Below are positions 23,973-31,830 of a stretch of DNA of 32,766 nucleotides, piece by piece. The DNA is from an uncultured Prevotella sp. GTDB taxonomy: Bacteria; Bacteroidota; Bacteroidia; Bacteroidales; Bacteroidaceae. Each line of letters starts with the position of its first letter. Position 1 is the first letter of the stretch. The DNA is taken from positions 1 to 32,766 of the forward strand of contig USDT01000032.1 of the NCBI GenBank assembly GCA_900553465.1. Reading direction: 5' to 3'. The notes below the pieces were generated by a model, which worked only from the letters and a program-made list of their open reading frames with translations, ran no database searches and was not told the origin of the DNA. Position numbers and translations under genes: made by a program.

Positions 23973-25011
23973 TATAACGTGAGTTCGATATAACTTAAAA
24001 CAAAGTCAGTTGCCCGTCATTGATAAAACAGACATCAATGGCGGGTTTCTTCAAAGAAGCAATAGGCGGCAATAGCCGAAAGTGTATTGGCTATGAAGTT
24101 GTTGAACGAACGGTGTCTTGAGTGTTCTATCTGCGCGATATTCTTCAACTCATTGTTGACAGTCTCGATCAATGCCCTCTTTCTTAACAGAATCTTATCG
24201 GTTATGCTCATCAGCGAGTTCTTCATATTGTTCTTTACTTTGGTGACAAGCTGTATGCCGTCAAGGAAAAAGTTTTCAAGCAGGGCCTGGCCGATATACC
24301 CCTTGTTGACACACAGTTTTCTTTTGATGCCGTCCAGGAATTTCCCTTGCTTTAAGGGTTCTTGGTCATCCACATTCCCCGGAGTGAACATAAAGCTCAA
24401 GATTTCTTCTTTGTCGTTAATAATCAGATGAAGTTTGAACCCGAAAAACCATCCCATGGAACATTTTCCGCGCTCGGCAAGTCCTTCTAAGGTCTTGTAA
24501 ACCAGTATCCGTTGGTTGCGGCAGACACGCAAGGGGGGTGGAATCGACAAAACTGATGCCCGTACAGGTTTCCAACAGGACTTTCTTGATAAAGACAACC
24601 AGAGGAAGCTGCACTTCCTTTTCCAGTTCTACCAAACGGTTATAGGACACACGGTCGGGGAACAGGTGTGTCAGATGCTTGCAGACATATTCCTTATAGT
24701 AATGCTTGAAACACCGGAATCCGTCTGAATAGAACAGGATAAGAATAACAATTATTTTCGTGTCATTCATACGGTTAGATTTGTTGCAGTGCTTGTGTTC
24801 CTTGTCTTCAACCATATATTTTCCCTGTTGCAACGCAAATTCCTTGCAAGAATCGTCTGCTATACAATAAATATCTGTAACTTTGGACTCTGAGAACATA
24901 GTGATAATCGTTTAAATGTTATAATTTGACACTATAAATTTAATGATTTTATCGCTATATTCCTAATTTTCAAAGAGATATTTATCTGTTTTATATCGAA
25001 CTCACGTTATA
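23973..25011 (-). mobile_element. IS982-family insertion sequence
   Basis: A 1.04-kb unit bounded by perfect 21-bp inverted repeats (23973-23993 and 24991-25011; core AACGTGAGTTCGATATAA on one side, its complement on the other). The transposase is read on the minus strand and carries IS982-family sequence but is frameshifted. No convincing target-site duplication could be read. A third copy of the right-hand repeat lies at 26600-26619 in the same orientation. Confidence 0.85.
24035..24899 (-). pseudogene. IS982-family transposase, frameshifted
   Basis: The N-terminal part (from ATG 24899) reads well up to GISFVDSTPL, then switches frame at a run of six G on the plus strand (24533-24538); the correct continuation RVCRNQRILVYKTL is in the next frame, which stays open to the stop at 24035. 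One extra base in the run would explain the break. Family marks include CSMGWFFGFKLHL, the DDE-type FTPGNVDDQEP and the C-terminal IEHSRHRSFNNFIANTLSA. Total length without the frameshift would be about 288 residues, close to the family norm. Transcriptional or ribosomal slippage at the run could restore some activity. Confidence 0.85.
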
Positions 25012-25038
25012 TTAATAAAGTAATAATAAGATAGCATT

Positions 25039-26433
25039 ATGTATCAAAGAAAGGAAAGTGCCAAGAATACGTATTATCCTTCATTTCTATGTATGGAGGT
25101 AGATACACCAGACTATCTGGATGCATTGATGCGGATACCGTTTGACGAACGTACAGAAGCTGCCTTCTTACATGAATATATACACTATCTGCAAGACCTT
25201 ACAACGGTTTCCGGGAACGCCCGTATAGAAACGATTGTAGATCAGGTCAAATGGATTGTTGGTGATGTTGCAAGGCGTAAGAAAAAATTAAAATTACCTC
25301 TGAATCCAAATAATACATGGGCTTATAATATGAAGCCTAACGCTTCTAGCTTAAAGCTCTGTAAAGGTGATTTTAAAGTAAAAGATAGATTCGGAAATGA
25401 CATTACTCCCAATATTGTAACTCCTGTATCTTTCAGTTTGGTTAATGTTACGATTAACCTAGCGCATGGGACACATGTGAAAGGGGGTGCCCAAGCTATA
25501 TTTGTTTTCCAAGATCAAAACGGTACGGAGTATAAGTATGCTGTCGGTGAACTTGCAATTTCTGAATCAATGGCTTACTTGATAGAGAACTATATCTATA
25601 CTGATGTGTTGGCCAAAGGTGGAGACTGTCCCTATATGGTAGTTCAGAAAATTACAGAATACAAGTTGGGAAGAATGCTTGATGATCTGTCATTGATAGC
25701 AATATGTGATATTTGTTTGATGTATTCGCTTCCAGGAAATGCTTTATACTATTTGTTAGGGGAGTTACAAACAATATCATGCCAGATAACACCTGCATTA
25801 ATCTATTTGATTGGCCTTGGTCCTACCATCGGAAATAGATTTAGAAGGGATATGCCATGGAATTGTGAGTATATGAAAACTAATAGTCTCGCAAAGAAAC
25901 AGATGTGTGACTATTTTACACATCCATATTGGAAGCAGATAGAAACAATTGTTGGGCGAACATTTGATGATGTCTTGGCATATCGAACCAAACGTCCAAC
26001 ACTCTTCTTGGATATAGCATGTGGAGGAAGATTATTTAGAAATGAAGCATTTAAAACCACGATTGGCACATTGGGTTGCTTATCAGTGAAAACAAGTGCA
26101 GATTTAGTGTATAATTTTCTCCCTCGATCATGTGAAGGTTTGGAAGTTGATGCCGACTGGTTCTTGTGTTTACATCAATTTTACAATCTTATGTTCACAA
26201 GTGATGCTGTTAGAACAGACCCTCATGGAAACAAATATCTTGAGAAAGAGTGCGAATTGAAACAATGGTGTCATAATTGTTTTACAAAGAAAGGTGAGTC
26301 TGATTTAACGATGACAAGCTATAATTGTAAACGCTCACCATGGCTTAATACTTCACCAGATGAAATGGCACAATGTTCTTTTGGTAGGTTATGGGGGGCA
26401 TTTGATTTACTCCATATAAAGTTGAATACTTGA
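25039..26433 (+). CDS. HExxH metalloprotease-like protein, function unknown
   Basis: A 464-residue protein of no family recognised here. It carries the zinc-protease signature HEYIH at residues 45-49 (in AAFLHEYIHYLQDL), and a conserved-looking glutamate segment (ELAISESMAYLIE, near residues 171-183) that could supply the third zinc ligand, as in gluzincin-type enzymes. No signal peptide or membrane anchor is clear; the protein is cysteine-rich near the C-terminus (CELKQWCHNCF). The gene starts 28 bp after the IS right end, with little room for its own promoter, and is followed 167 bp later by a solitary copy of the IS end. It is AT-rich, like the RIT genes. It may be a passenger toxin, defence or regulatory protease, but nothing visible decides this. 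Confidence 0.7.
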   Translation: MYQRKESAKNTYYPSFLCMEVDTPDYLDALMRIPFDERTEAAFLHEYIHYLQDLTTVSGNARIETIVDQVKWIVGDVARRKKKLKLPLNPNNTWAYNMKPNASSLKLCKGDFKVKDRFGNDITPNIVTPVSFSLVNVTINLAHGTHVKGGAQAIFVFQDQNGTEYKYAVGELAISESMAYLIENYIYTDVLAKGGDCPYMVVQKITEYKLGRMLDDLSLIAICDICLMYSLPGNALYYLLGELQTISCQITPALIYLIGLGPTIGNRFRRDMPWNCEYMKTNSLAKKQMCDYFTHPYWKQIETIVGRTFDDVLAYRTKRPTLFLDIACGGRLFRNEAFKTTIGTLGCLSVKTSADLVYNFLPRSCEGLEVDADWFLCLHQFYNLMFTSDAVRTDPHGNKYLEKECELKQWCHNCFTKKGESDLTMTSYNCKRSPWLNTSPDEMAQCSFGRLWGAFDLLHIKLNT

Positions 26434-26599
26434 GAGTGGTGTATTGAATGCATTGCAGGAGTCAGTATTTGTGCAAGGGATGCCTCGCAGCTGTCGCCAA
26501 AAAGCAAGTCGAAGATGCTCTTTGTTGATGATGGAGTGAATCTCCAGGGATATATTGATGTGAACTTTATTCATAACAGGCAACTAAATTTGTTCTGAA

Positions 26600-26619
26600 T
26601 TATATCGAACTCACGTTAT
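26600..26619. repeat. Solitary IS end (third copy of the terminal repeat)
   Basis: These 20 bases are identical to the IS right end (24991-25010) and lie in the same orientation. No second transposase gene is present. Together with the left end at 23973, this copy could define a 2.65-kb transposable unit carrying the HExxH gene. Confidence 0.85.
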
Positions 26620-26756
26620 TATTAAGACCATATTCATTATGGAAAGTTATAATGTAAAGCGATGGATATATTAAATTGATATATACGTTTTTTTTATTAG
26701 AATTAGAAAAAACTTCACATAATGATCACCTTTTCATAATCAGGTGTACGCGTCAC

Positions 26757-27137
26757 TTCGAGGGGTGGCATTCTGAGAAGCATCACCCTTATGTAGGCTG
26801 GGGTCATAGGCTTCAAAAAGGAGAGGTATATTCTGCACGGACAATGACAAGGCGGCAGGCGGACGCAATTTTACGGGAGGATTTGCGGAAGTTCTGTGCC
26901 ATGTTCCGCAGTTTCGGGGCTGACAGCCTGCTGCTTGGTACGCTGGCTTTCAATGTGGGTCCGGCGAAGTTGCTGGGCGGCAGGCGTTATCCCAAGAGCA
27001 AACTGATCCAAAAGTTGGAAGCGGGCAACCGGGACATTTATCGGGAGTATGTCAGTTTCTGCCACTATCAGGGGAAACAACACGCCATGCTGCTGAAAAG
27101 AAGAAAAACAGAATTTGCATTGCTGTACATTCCGTGA
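26757..27137 (+). pseudogene. Lysozyme gene, 3' fragment
   Basis: Continuation of the phage-type (GH24-like) lysozyme begun at 20443: FEGWHSEKHHPYVGWGHRL holds the probable catalytic Glu (codon 26760-26762) and the conserved VGWGH, followed by the helical lobe (RRQADAILREDLRKF, LLLGTLAFNVGPAKLLGG). The frame is open from an ATG at 26676 inside the insertion, so a protein with the catalytic glutamate but without signal peptide could still be made. In intact elements this enzyme is thought to open the peptidoglycan for the conjugation channel. Confidence 0.85.
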
Positions 27138-27155
27138 TTGAAGTAAACCTTACTT

Positions 27156-27207
27156 AATACATAATTACCTTTGTTTTAGAATTATAAAACAGAGGTAATT
27201 ATGTATT
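27156..27207. terminator. Very long hairpin after the lysozyme remnant
   Basis: Two 23-bp arms (27156-27178 and 27185-27207) are complementary at 22 of 23 positions (the exception is a G-T pair in RNA) around a six-base loop GAATTA. It lies 18 bp past the lysozyme stop. There is no strong T-run, and the stem is longer and more AT-rich than an ordinary terminator, so it may instead be the end of a small mobile sequence or a boundary of the OLD gene cassette. Confidence 0.75.
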
Positions 27208-27242
27208 CTCTAAAATATCACTTTCCTGTATTATTTTGTGAT

Positions 27243-27278
27243 GACATTTTATTATTCAGAATAAAATGTCTAATTTTG
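27243..27278 (+). promoter_or_regulatory. Promoter with perfect palindromic operator for the OLD gene
   Basis: A perfect inverted repeat of 11 bp per arm (GACATTTTATT 27243-27253, six-base spacer, AATAAAATGTC 27260-27270) directly abuts an exact -7 box TAATTTTG at 27271-27278. The -33 position (TTTT at 27247-27250, 20 bp upstream of the -7 box) lies inside the palindrome. Transcription would begin near 27285, 17 bp before the start codon. A repressor bound here would block the promoter. No regulator gene is adjacent. Confidence 0.65.
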
Positions 27279-27301
27279 CTTTCACGTAAAATATAACAAT
27301 T

Positions 27302-28759
27302 ATGGACAACAAATTAAATATAAAAATAGAACAACTAAAAAACATCAATACTATTGAATTGAATCTACCAATAGAAAAAGGACTTTATGCTATAACCGGA
27401 GCTAATGGAACAGGCAAAAGTACCATCATGACAGTCTTTTCTAAGATTGTACGTAATTCAGCATTTAATGTTTTTCAGCCTCATGATTATTCATCCAACA
27501 GTAAAATCACAATATCCTATGATGGAAAAGAAAATACTTGGACTAAAGCCAGTAGAGGGTGGAGTTGTAGTTCAAATGATATAATATCACTAAAAGGTTT
27601 TTATGAAGGCAGTATAATACATGGAATGCGTTTTATAGATGCAAATTATGATACATTATTAAAAGCGGAAAGAGTTAATAATACAATTTTAACTGATGCA
27701 GATGCGTTTGTTTCACGTAATTTGAGCTATATTTTGCATGGGAATTATGATTTTTATAAAAATATTAAACGTATTAAAAATAGAACATTAGCACAACTTA
27801 AAGCGTTCAAAGGGATTCCATATTTTATTGAAGGAACTAATGGGATGGTCAATCAGTTTTGCATGAGTGCAGGAGAAAATATGCTGATTAGCTTATTACA
27901 CATGTTGAATGTTGTCATTGTTCGCCCTGCAAAGGCAGAAGATGTACGGCTTATATTGATAGATGAAATTGAGTTAGCGTTGCATCCATCTGCAATCATG
28001 AGATTAGTTGATTTTTTACAGAAATTGGCAACAGAGTATAATCTTGCGATATATTTTTCAAGTCATTCAATAGAGTTACTTAGAAAAATCAAGCCTTCAA
28101 ATATTTTTCATTTACAAAAGGAGCTGGATAATATAGCCATTGTAAATCCATGTTATCCATCATATGCAACACGAGATATTTATCAACATTCAGGATACGA
28201 TTTTCTTATTTTAGTAGAGGATGTGCTTGCTAAATATATATTGGAGAATATAATTGATGAAAATGCTTTGTATAAAAGTAAATTGATTAATATTCTACCA
28301 AGTGGTGGTTGGGAGAATGTGTTAAGGATGCAAGATGATATTTGTAAATCAAATTTAGTTGGAGTTGGAACAAAAGTGTTAAGCGTTCTTGATGGTGATG
28401 TAAAATCTGATTTTGAACAAAAATACAAACAAAATGGAATATATACTAATTTAACAATAAATTTTCTACCAATACACAGCTTAGAAAAATACTTGCATGA
28501 AAAAATTGTTGTAAACAAAGATGCTGATTTCTTTAATGAAATTGGTGACCGTTTTTTCAAAGTTAAATCATTAAGGGTTGTAGTAGATAGCTTAATCAAA
28601 AGAAATGACGACAAGGCATTTTATAATTACCTAATTAAAAACTTAAATGAACAAGGAATAGACGAAAATATATTTGTTCAAAAAGTTTGCGAAATGATAT
28701 ATCGAAAAGAAGATATGTCTAAACTGCTAACATTCTTACAAAAGACATTTCAAAATTAA
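27302..28759 (+). CDS. OLD-family ATPase/TOPRIM nuclease, defence candidate
   Basis: A 485-residue protein combining an SMC/RecF-like ABC ATPase with a C-terminal TOPRIM domain. Visible motifs: Walker A GANGTGKST (residues 33-41), ABC signature MSAGENML (about 188-195), Walker B LILIDEIELALHP (about 217-229), the H-loop FSSHS (about 252-256); then TOPRIM residues E in FLILVEDVLAKYIL (about 301-314) and the D-x-D of VLSVLDGDVKSD (about 359-370). This is the order of OLD (overcoming lysogenization defect) nucleases, which act alone (class 1) or with a UvrD-like GajB helicase (class 2, Gabija). No GajB-like gene is next to it. The gene is strongly AT-rich compared with the tra genes, has its own promoter and terminator, and looks like an acquired cassette. 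Confidence 0.85.
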   Translation: MDNKLNIKIEQLKNINTIELNLPIEKGLYAITGANGTGKSTIMTVFSKIVRNSAFNVFQPHDYSSNSKITISYDGKENTWTKASRGWSCSSNDIISLKGFYEGSIIHGMRFIDANYDTLLKAERVNNTILTDADAFVSRNLSYILHGNYDFYKNIKRIKNRTLAQLKAFKGIPYFIEGTNGMVNQFCMSAGENMLISLLHMLNVVIVRPAKAEDVRLILIDEIELALHPSAIMRLVDFLQKLATEYNLAIYFSSHSIELLRKIKPSNIFHLQKELDNIAIVNPCYPSYATRDIYQHSGYDFLILVEDVLAKYILENIIDENALYKSKLINILPSGGWENVLRMQDDICKSNLVGVGTKVLSVLDGDVKSDFEQKYKQNGIYTNLTINFLPIHSLEKYLHEKIVVNKDADFFNEIGDRFFKVKSLRVVVDSLIKRNDDKAFYNYLIKNLNEQGIDENIFVQKVCEMIYRKEDMSKLLTFLQKTFQN

Positions 28760-28782
28760 AACAAAACATCCAATTGTTACCT

Positions 28783-28831
28783 CGGAAACTCCGATGAAGC
28801 CGCCAACTTCATCAGGGTTTCCGTTTTTTTA
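28783..28831 (+). terminator. Intrinsic terminator of the OLD gene
   Basis: Two 7-bp blocks, CGGAAAC/GTTTCCG (outer) and GATGAAG/CTTCATC (inner), separated by a 3-by-3 internal loop, end in a run of seven T. It lies 24 bp after the stop codon and isolates the gene from the cluster beyond. Confidence 0.9.
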
Positions 28832-29150
28832 TACATTTGAGATTGTTCCTGTGTTCTTCATCTCACCGTCCCTGCAATATTCACTGATGCCGAACCTAAA
28901 CCCTATGCTTCTGACCGATATAGTCTGCATACTCCTGACCTTGAATATAAGGTTTCTGAAAATATCATCTTTATGCTTATGCTATCGTTGTCCTGAAGAT
29001 GATTTTTCCGTTTTGTCTGATTGCTTCCATGATTAAAACTTGTTTTTTGTGAATGGTATCACAGATTGGGGCAGAGGTTTCTTTGCCTACTTTCTTTGTC
29101 CGCCATTTCTGCTCACCGAAAGAAAGTAGGGCGGCGGAAGCCGTCACCAC
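28832..29150. other. Intergenic stretch with a 12-bp inverted repeat
   Basis: No convincing gene; a short open frame on the plus strand at 28794-29036 starts inside the terminator and has no family features. A perfect 12-bp inverted repeat (29086-29097 with 29119-29130, CCTACTTTCTTT and its complement) lies just beyond the last minus-strand cargo gene and may end its transcription, although no T-run follows. Confidence 0.6.
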
Positions 29151-29459
29151 TCAAAAGCGTGTATAAAGTCCCGTCACCTGCGTGAAGATGTCCTCCAGCA
29201 TATCGCAATACACACCCTCATAACCGGCTATGTCCTTTGTCTTGCACTCGAAGGTCTTTTTGCTGAATGTCTTGCGGTAGAAACGCATATTGTAAAGGTC
29301 TAACCCTCCGTCATAGGTGATGTCAAGGCGGTTGGCGCTTGTCTTATTTTTGGCAAGGCTCATGCGCAATCCGTTGCCCATGTTGATGAAGTTACGGCTG
29401 CCCGTCATGGTGACAAAACATCTGCCGCCTATTTGCTGTAAAATCGTCTGTGCTATCAT
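29151..29459 (-). CDS. Small cargo protein, 102 residues, unknown
   Basis: The most distal gene of the minus-strand cargo cluster. The sequence (opening MIAQTILQQIGGRCFVTMTG, later RLDITYDGGLDLYNMRFYRK) is mixed alpha/beta with no membrane segment. Similar proteins occur in the accessory clusters of Bacteroides conjugative elements, without known function. It is 57 bp downstream of the next gene. Confidence 0.65.
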   Translation of the reverse strand: MIAQTILQQIGGRCFVTMTGSRNFINMGNGLRMSLAKNKTSANRLDITYDGGLDLYNMRFYRKTFSKKTFECKTKDIAGYEGVYCDMLEDIFTQVTGLYTRF

Positions 29460-29516
29460 AATGCTTTGTTTTTTAGGGTTGTTTATATATTGGCGGTGTC
29501 TGCACCGCCAATACTT

Positions 29517-29762
29517 TCAAAATTCGATTTTCTCCGCTATGGGAGTATCACGCTCCAGCCACTCTTTTACAAATTCCATGTTGTACTCGCTCGTTATGAC
29601 TGCCGTATGGCTGTCGGCAGCAGTGAAGCGCGTACTCTCATAGTCGTCAATCCACCCTTTTAGGGTATCTGTTCCCCACGCTTCGGCATCGTCAAAGATG
29701 CCGTCCAATACCTTAATAGGGTCGCTGAATTTGACTATCAGCGTTTGATAAGTCGTGTTCAT
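29517..29762 (-). CDS. Small acidic cargo protein, 81 residues, unknown
   Basis: An acidic protein (for example WGTDTLKGWIDDYESTRF, and EWLERDTPIAEKIEF at the end) of a size and charge often seen in anti-defence or DNA-mimic cargo, but no family is recognised and this is only a resemblance. Its start overlaps the stop of the upstream gene by 4 bp, so the two are coupled. Confidence 0.6.
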   Translation of the reverse strand: MNTTYQTLIVKFSDPIKVLDGIFDDAEAWGTDTLKGWIDDYESTRFTAADSHTAVITSEYNMEFVKEWLERDTPIAEKIEF

Positions 29763-29992
29763 ACCTTGCCCTCCTTTCTCTGCTGCCTATTCATCCATTC
29801 ATCCCGTTTGGCTCTGCACTCCTCCAATGTGGAACAGACACATGAGAATAACTCCCCGTTGCTGTGGTGGCGATAATCGTACTGCACAAGTGTGCGTTTA
29901 CGTCTGCCGATACCCGATTGGAAACTCTCGTACTTTTCAGTACCTGCCGTCTGGCAGGTACTCACTCCGCCCGTGGTCATTCTTGTAGTCAT
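29759..29992 (-). CDS. DUF3873-like small protein
   Basis: A 77-residue protein resembling DUF3873 (GGVSTCQTAGTEKYESFQ, RTLVQYDYRHHSNGELFSCV, RAKRDEWMNRQQ), a family of small proteins commonly found in Bacteroides conjugative elements and phages. It is probably cytoplasmic with a basic C-terminus. Its stop overlaps the following gene by 4 bp. Function unknown. Confidence 0.65.
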   Translation of the reverse strand: MTTRMTTGGVSTCQTAGTEKYESFQSGIGRRKRTLVQYDYRHHSNGELFSCVCSTLEECRAKRDEWMNRQQRKEGKV

Positions 29993-29998
29993 AATCGT

Positions 29999-30196
29999 TT
30001 ATTTTTGAATAAATCTTTCCAAATACTTCTCTTGTATGCCGAGTGCTTCGGCATAGGCACTCAACTGGGCGGCATATCGGGTGCGGTAATAGCTTCTCTC
30101 CATTTCGTTCTTGGATAGTCCGATATGTGCCCTTATATCGTTCAAATGCCTTTTGACGATATACTTGTAATAGTGGAGTTTCTTCTTTCTTTCCAT
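29999..30196 (-). CDS. Small basic helical protein, 65 residues
   Basis: A highly basic, tyrosine-rich, all-helical protein (MERKKKLHYYKYIVKRHLND, then RSYYRTRYAAQLSAYAEALG). No family recognised. It lies 6 bp before the DUF3873-like gene in what looks like one operon. The charge would suit nucleic-acid binding, but this is inference. Confidence 0.6.
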   Translation of the reverse strand: MERKKKLHYYKYIVKRHLNDIRAHIGLSKNEMERSYYRTRYAAQLSAYAEALGIQEKYLERFIQK

Positions 30197-30215
30197 ATCC
30201 TTATGTATTACGTTG

Positions 30216-30473
30216 TTAAAAATGTACTGACAGAATTCTATTCTTCATTACCATTTCGGGATTGTCCGTATAGCGTTGATGCAGCCAAAAATGGTGAGAG
30301 CCGAAGTCGTAAAGGAAGAACTTGTCAAGTTCGTGTTTCTCTGAAAAATCCTTTACGCTTCTTCTCAATTCCTCCTCGCTTGTTGTGAAAGTGAGGAGGT
30401 TTACAAACTCAAGGAACATAGTGGGGATTGCATCGTCCCACATACAAATCAGACTTTCAATTCTTACTTCCAT
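30216..30473 (-). CDS. Small cargo protein, 85 residues, unknown
   Basis: A soluble-looking protein rich in aromatic residues (CMWDDAIPTMFLEFVNLLTF, YDFGSHHFWLHQRYTD), with no known motif. It sits between the pcfJ-like gene and the small basic gene, with short gaps on both sides, in the same operon-like run. Confidence 0.6.
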   Translation of the reverse strand: MEVRIESLICMWDDAIPTMFLEFVNLLTFTTSEEELRRSVKDFSEKHELDKFFLYDFGSHHFWLHQRYTDNPEMVMKNRILSVHF

Positions 30474-30498
30474 ACTCTTGATGTTTTTAGGGTTTATG

Positions 30499-31830
30499 CT
30501 ATGCCGCTTTCATCCGTTCACGGATAAGGGTGGCGTTCTTGTTCACAAGGTCTATGATGCGTTCATGGTATTCGGTGTCTTGGTTGTACTTGCCGTGGCA
30601 CTGCACCACTTTGAGGGTTCGCAAGTCCACCTCAACGGTTTCAATTATCTCACTGCCAATCCTTGCCGAGAGTATGAGGGTATCGGCTTTCTTATAGTAT
30701 TCACTACCGAACACGCAGATGTTCTGCTCCTTGCCCTCATTGTAATACTCGTCTATGCTTTCAAGTACCTTGACAATTATTTCCTCGTCAGTGATTACCA
30801 ATCCGAAGAATTTGGATTTGTTGGCGATGAAATCCTCCGCATCTTTTTCCCTTTGCAGTTGCCGCTGTTGCTCACGCTCACGCCTTTCAATCTCCCAGCG
30901 GCGGCGTTGCTCTGCTCATTCCTTCTCGTGTATGGTTTCAATCTTTCGGGTTGCGTTGTCGTGTGCCGCCATGAAATCTTCGGGGCAGATGTTCTTCGGG
31001 TTGCGGAGGTCTTGACCGAGTTTGTTGAGCATACGCAAATAGTCGCACCACATGGAGAAGTTGTCTATCAGATACTTGTGACGCTTGGCAATCAGATATG
31101 ATGCCCAGCATTCATCGGCAGTACGGGCATTGAAAATAAAGTGTTTCATAACCTCAATCTCACCGCCTTTCATAAGGGTTTCAATTCTTGGGTCAGAAAG
31201 CAAGGCTTTGAAAAGACGCACGGGGGAAATGCCGTGGAAATCGCCCTTGAAGCCGTTACGTCTGAGTTGAGGTAATACCCTCATTTTGGGATATGCACAG
31301 CTTCTTGCCACAACATCATCGTATAGGCTGTTGTGCGGTCTTATCTCCATCGCGCTGCACAATGCCCATACATCGCAGTAATAGAATGTGAAGCCACGGA
31401 GCAACGCCATGTCTGTAACCTTACCGTCGGGTGAAATCCAACGCTGCACAACCTCGTGGCAGTAGAATTGCATCGGCTCGCCTTTCCTGCTTTCGCATCT
31501 GACCTGCGCCACACGGATTACCTGATAGCCTTTGCAGATGGTTATCACGCTGAAATATTGCGTTTCCTTGTAGATACGTTTGCGTGTGTCCTGCACTTTG
31601 AGTTTGGCATGGCATTGGGAACAGGTGCAACCTTCAAGGGTGTCGCATAGTCCACTGTCACTGTGCCACTCGTGACCGCAGTCGGAGCAGGTAATGTTCC
31701 CTTTCTTGGTGCGGTAGCCGATATGTTCAACGCAGTGGCGGTATGCCCATTCAATTTGTGTCGTTGATATGGGGCGGAGGTTGGCTGAAAGTCTTGCCAC
31801 CTCTTTCTGTATCTTGGTCTTCGGTTTCAT
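30499..31830 (-). pseudogene. PcfJ-like protein, broken by an in-frame TGA
   Basis: From ATG 31830 the frame encodes 304 residues, meets TGA at 30918-30916, and then continues in the same frame for 138 more codons, so the intact gene would be about 443 residues. The N-terminal part has a zinc-ribbon-like pair of cysteine knuckles (C48/C51 and C70/C73) and PcfJ-type sequence (YCHEVVQRWISPDG, GFTFYYCDVW); the tail after the stop starts with a charged coiled coil (EQRRRWEIERREREQQ). A C-to-T change (CGA to TGA) explains the break. PcfJ is named after a gene of the enterococcal plasmid pCF10 transfer region; its role is unclear. Start overlaps pcfK by 4 bp. Confidence 0.8.

Larger units (their letters stand above)
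20584..26756. mobile_element. RIT-type (recombinase-in-trio) element with IS and passenger gene
   Basis: The boundaries are set by the split lysozyme gene: coding sequence stops making sense after 20583 and resumes at 26757. Within it, three tyrosine recombinase genes overlap head to tail on the minus strand, the definition of a RIT element. Short inverted ends TGATTATGAA (20593-20602) and TTCATAATCA (26733-26742) lie 9 and 14 bp inside the junctions. Removing the internal IS-plus-gene block (23973-26619) leaves about 3.5 kb, the usual size of a RIT. Base composition is clearly more AT-rich than the surrounding tra genes. Exact junctions are uncertain by a few bases. Confidence 0.8.

Noticed and set aside
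24533..24538. Programmed frameshift in the IS982-type transposase
   Set aside because: IS982-family transposases are normally single-frame, and the required shift is not a standard -1 slip. A one-base insertion is simpler, though slippage is not excluded.
28794..29036. An 80-codon plus-strand open frame after the OLD gene
   Set aside because: It begins inside the OLD terminator and has no family features.
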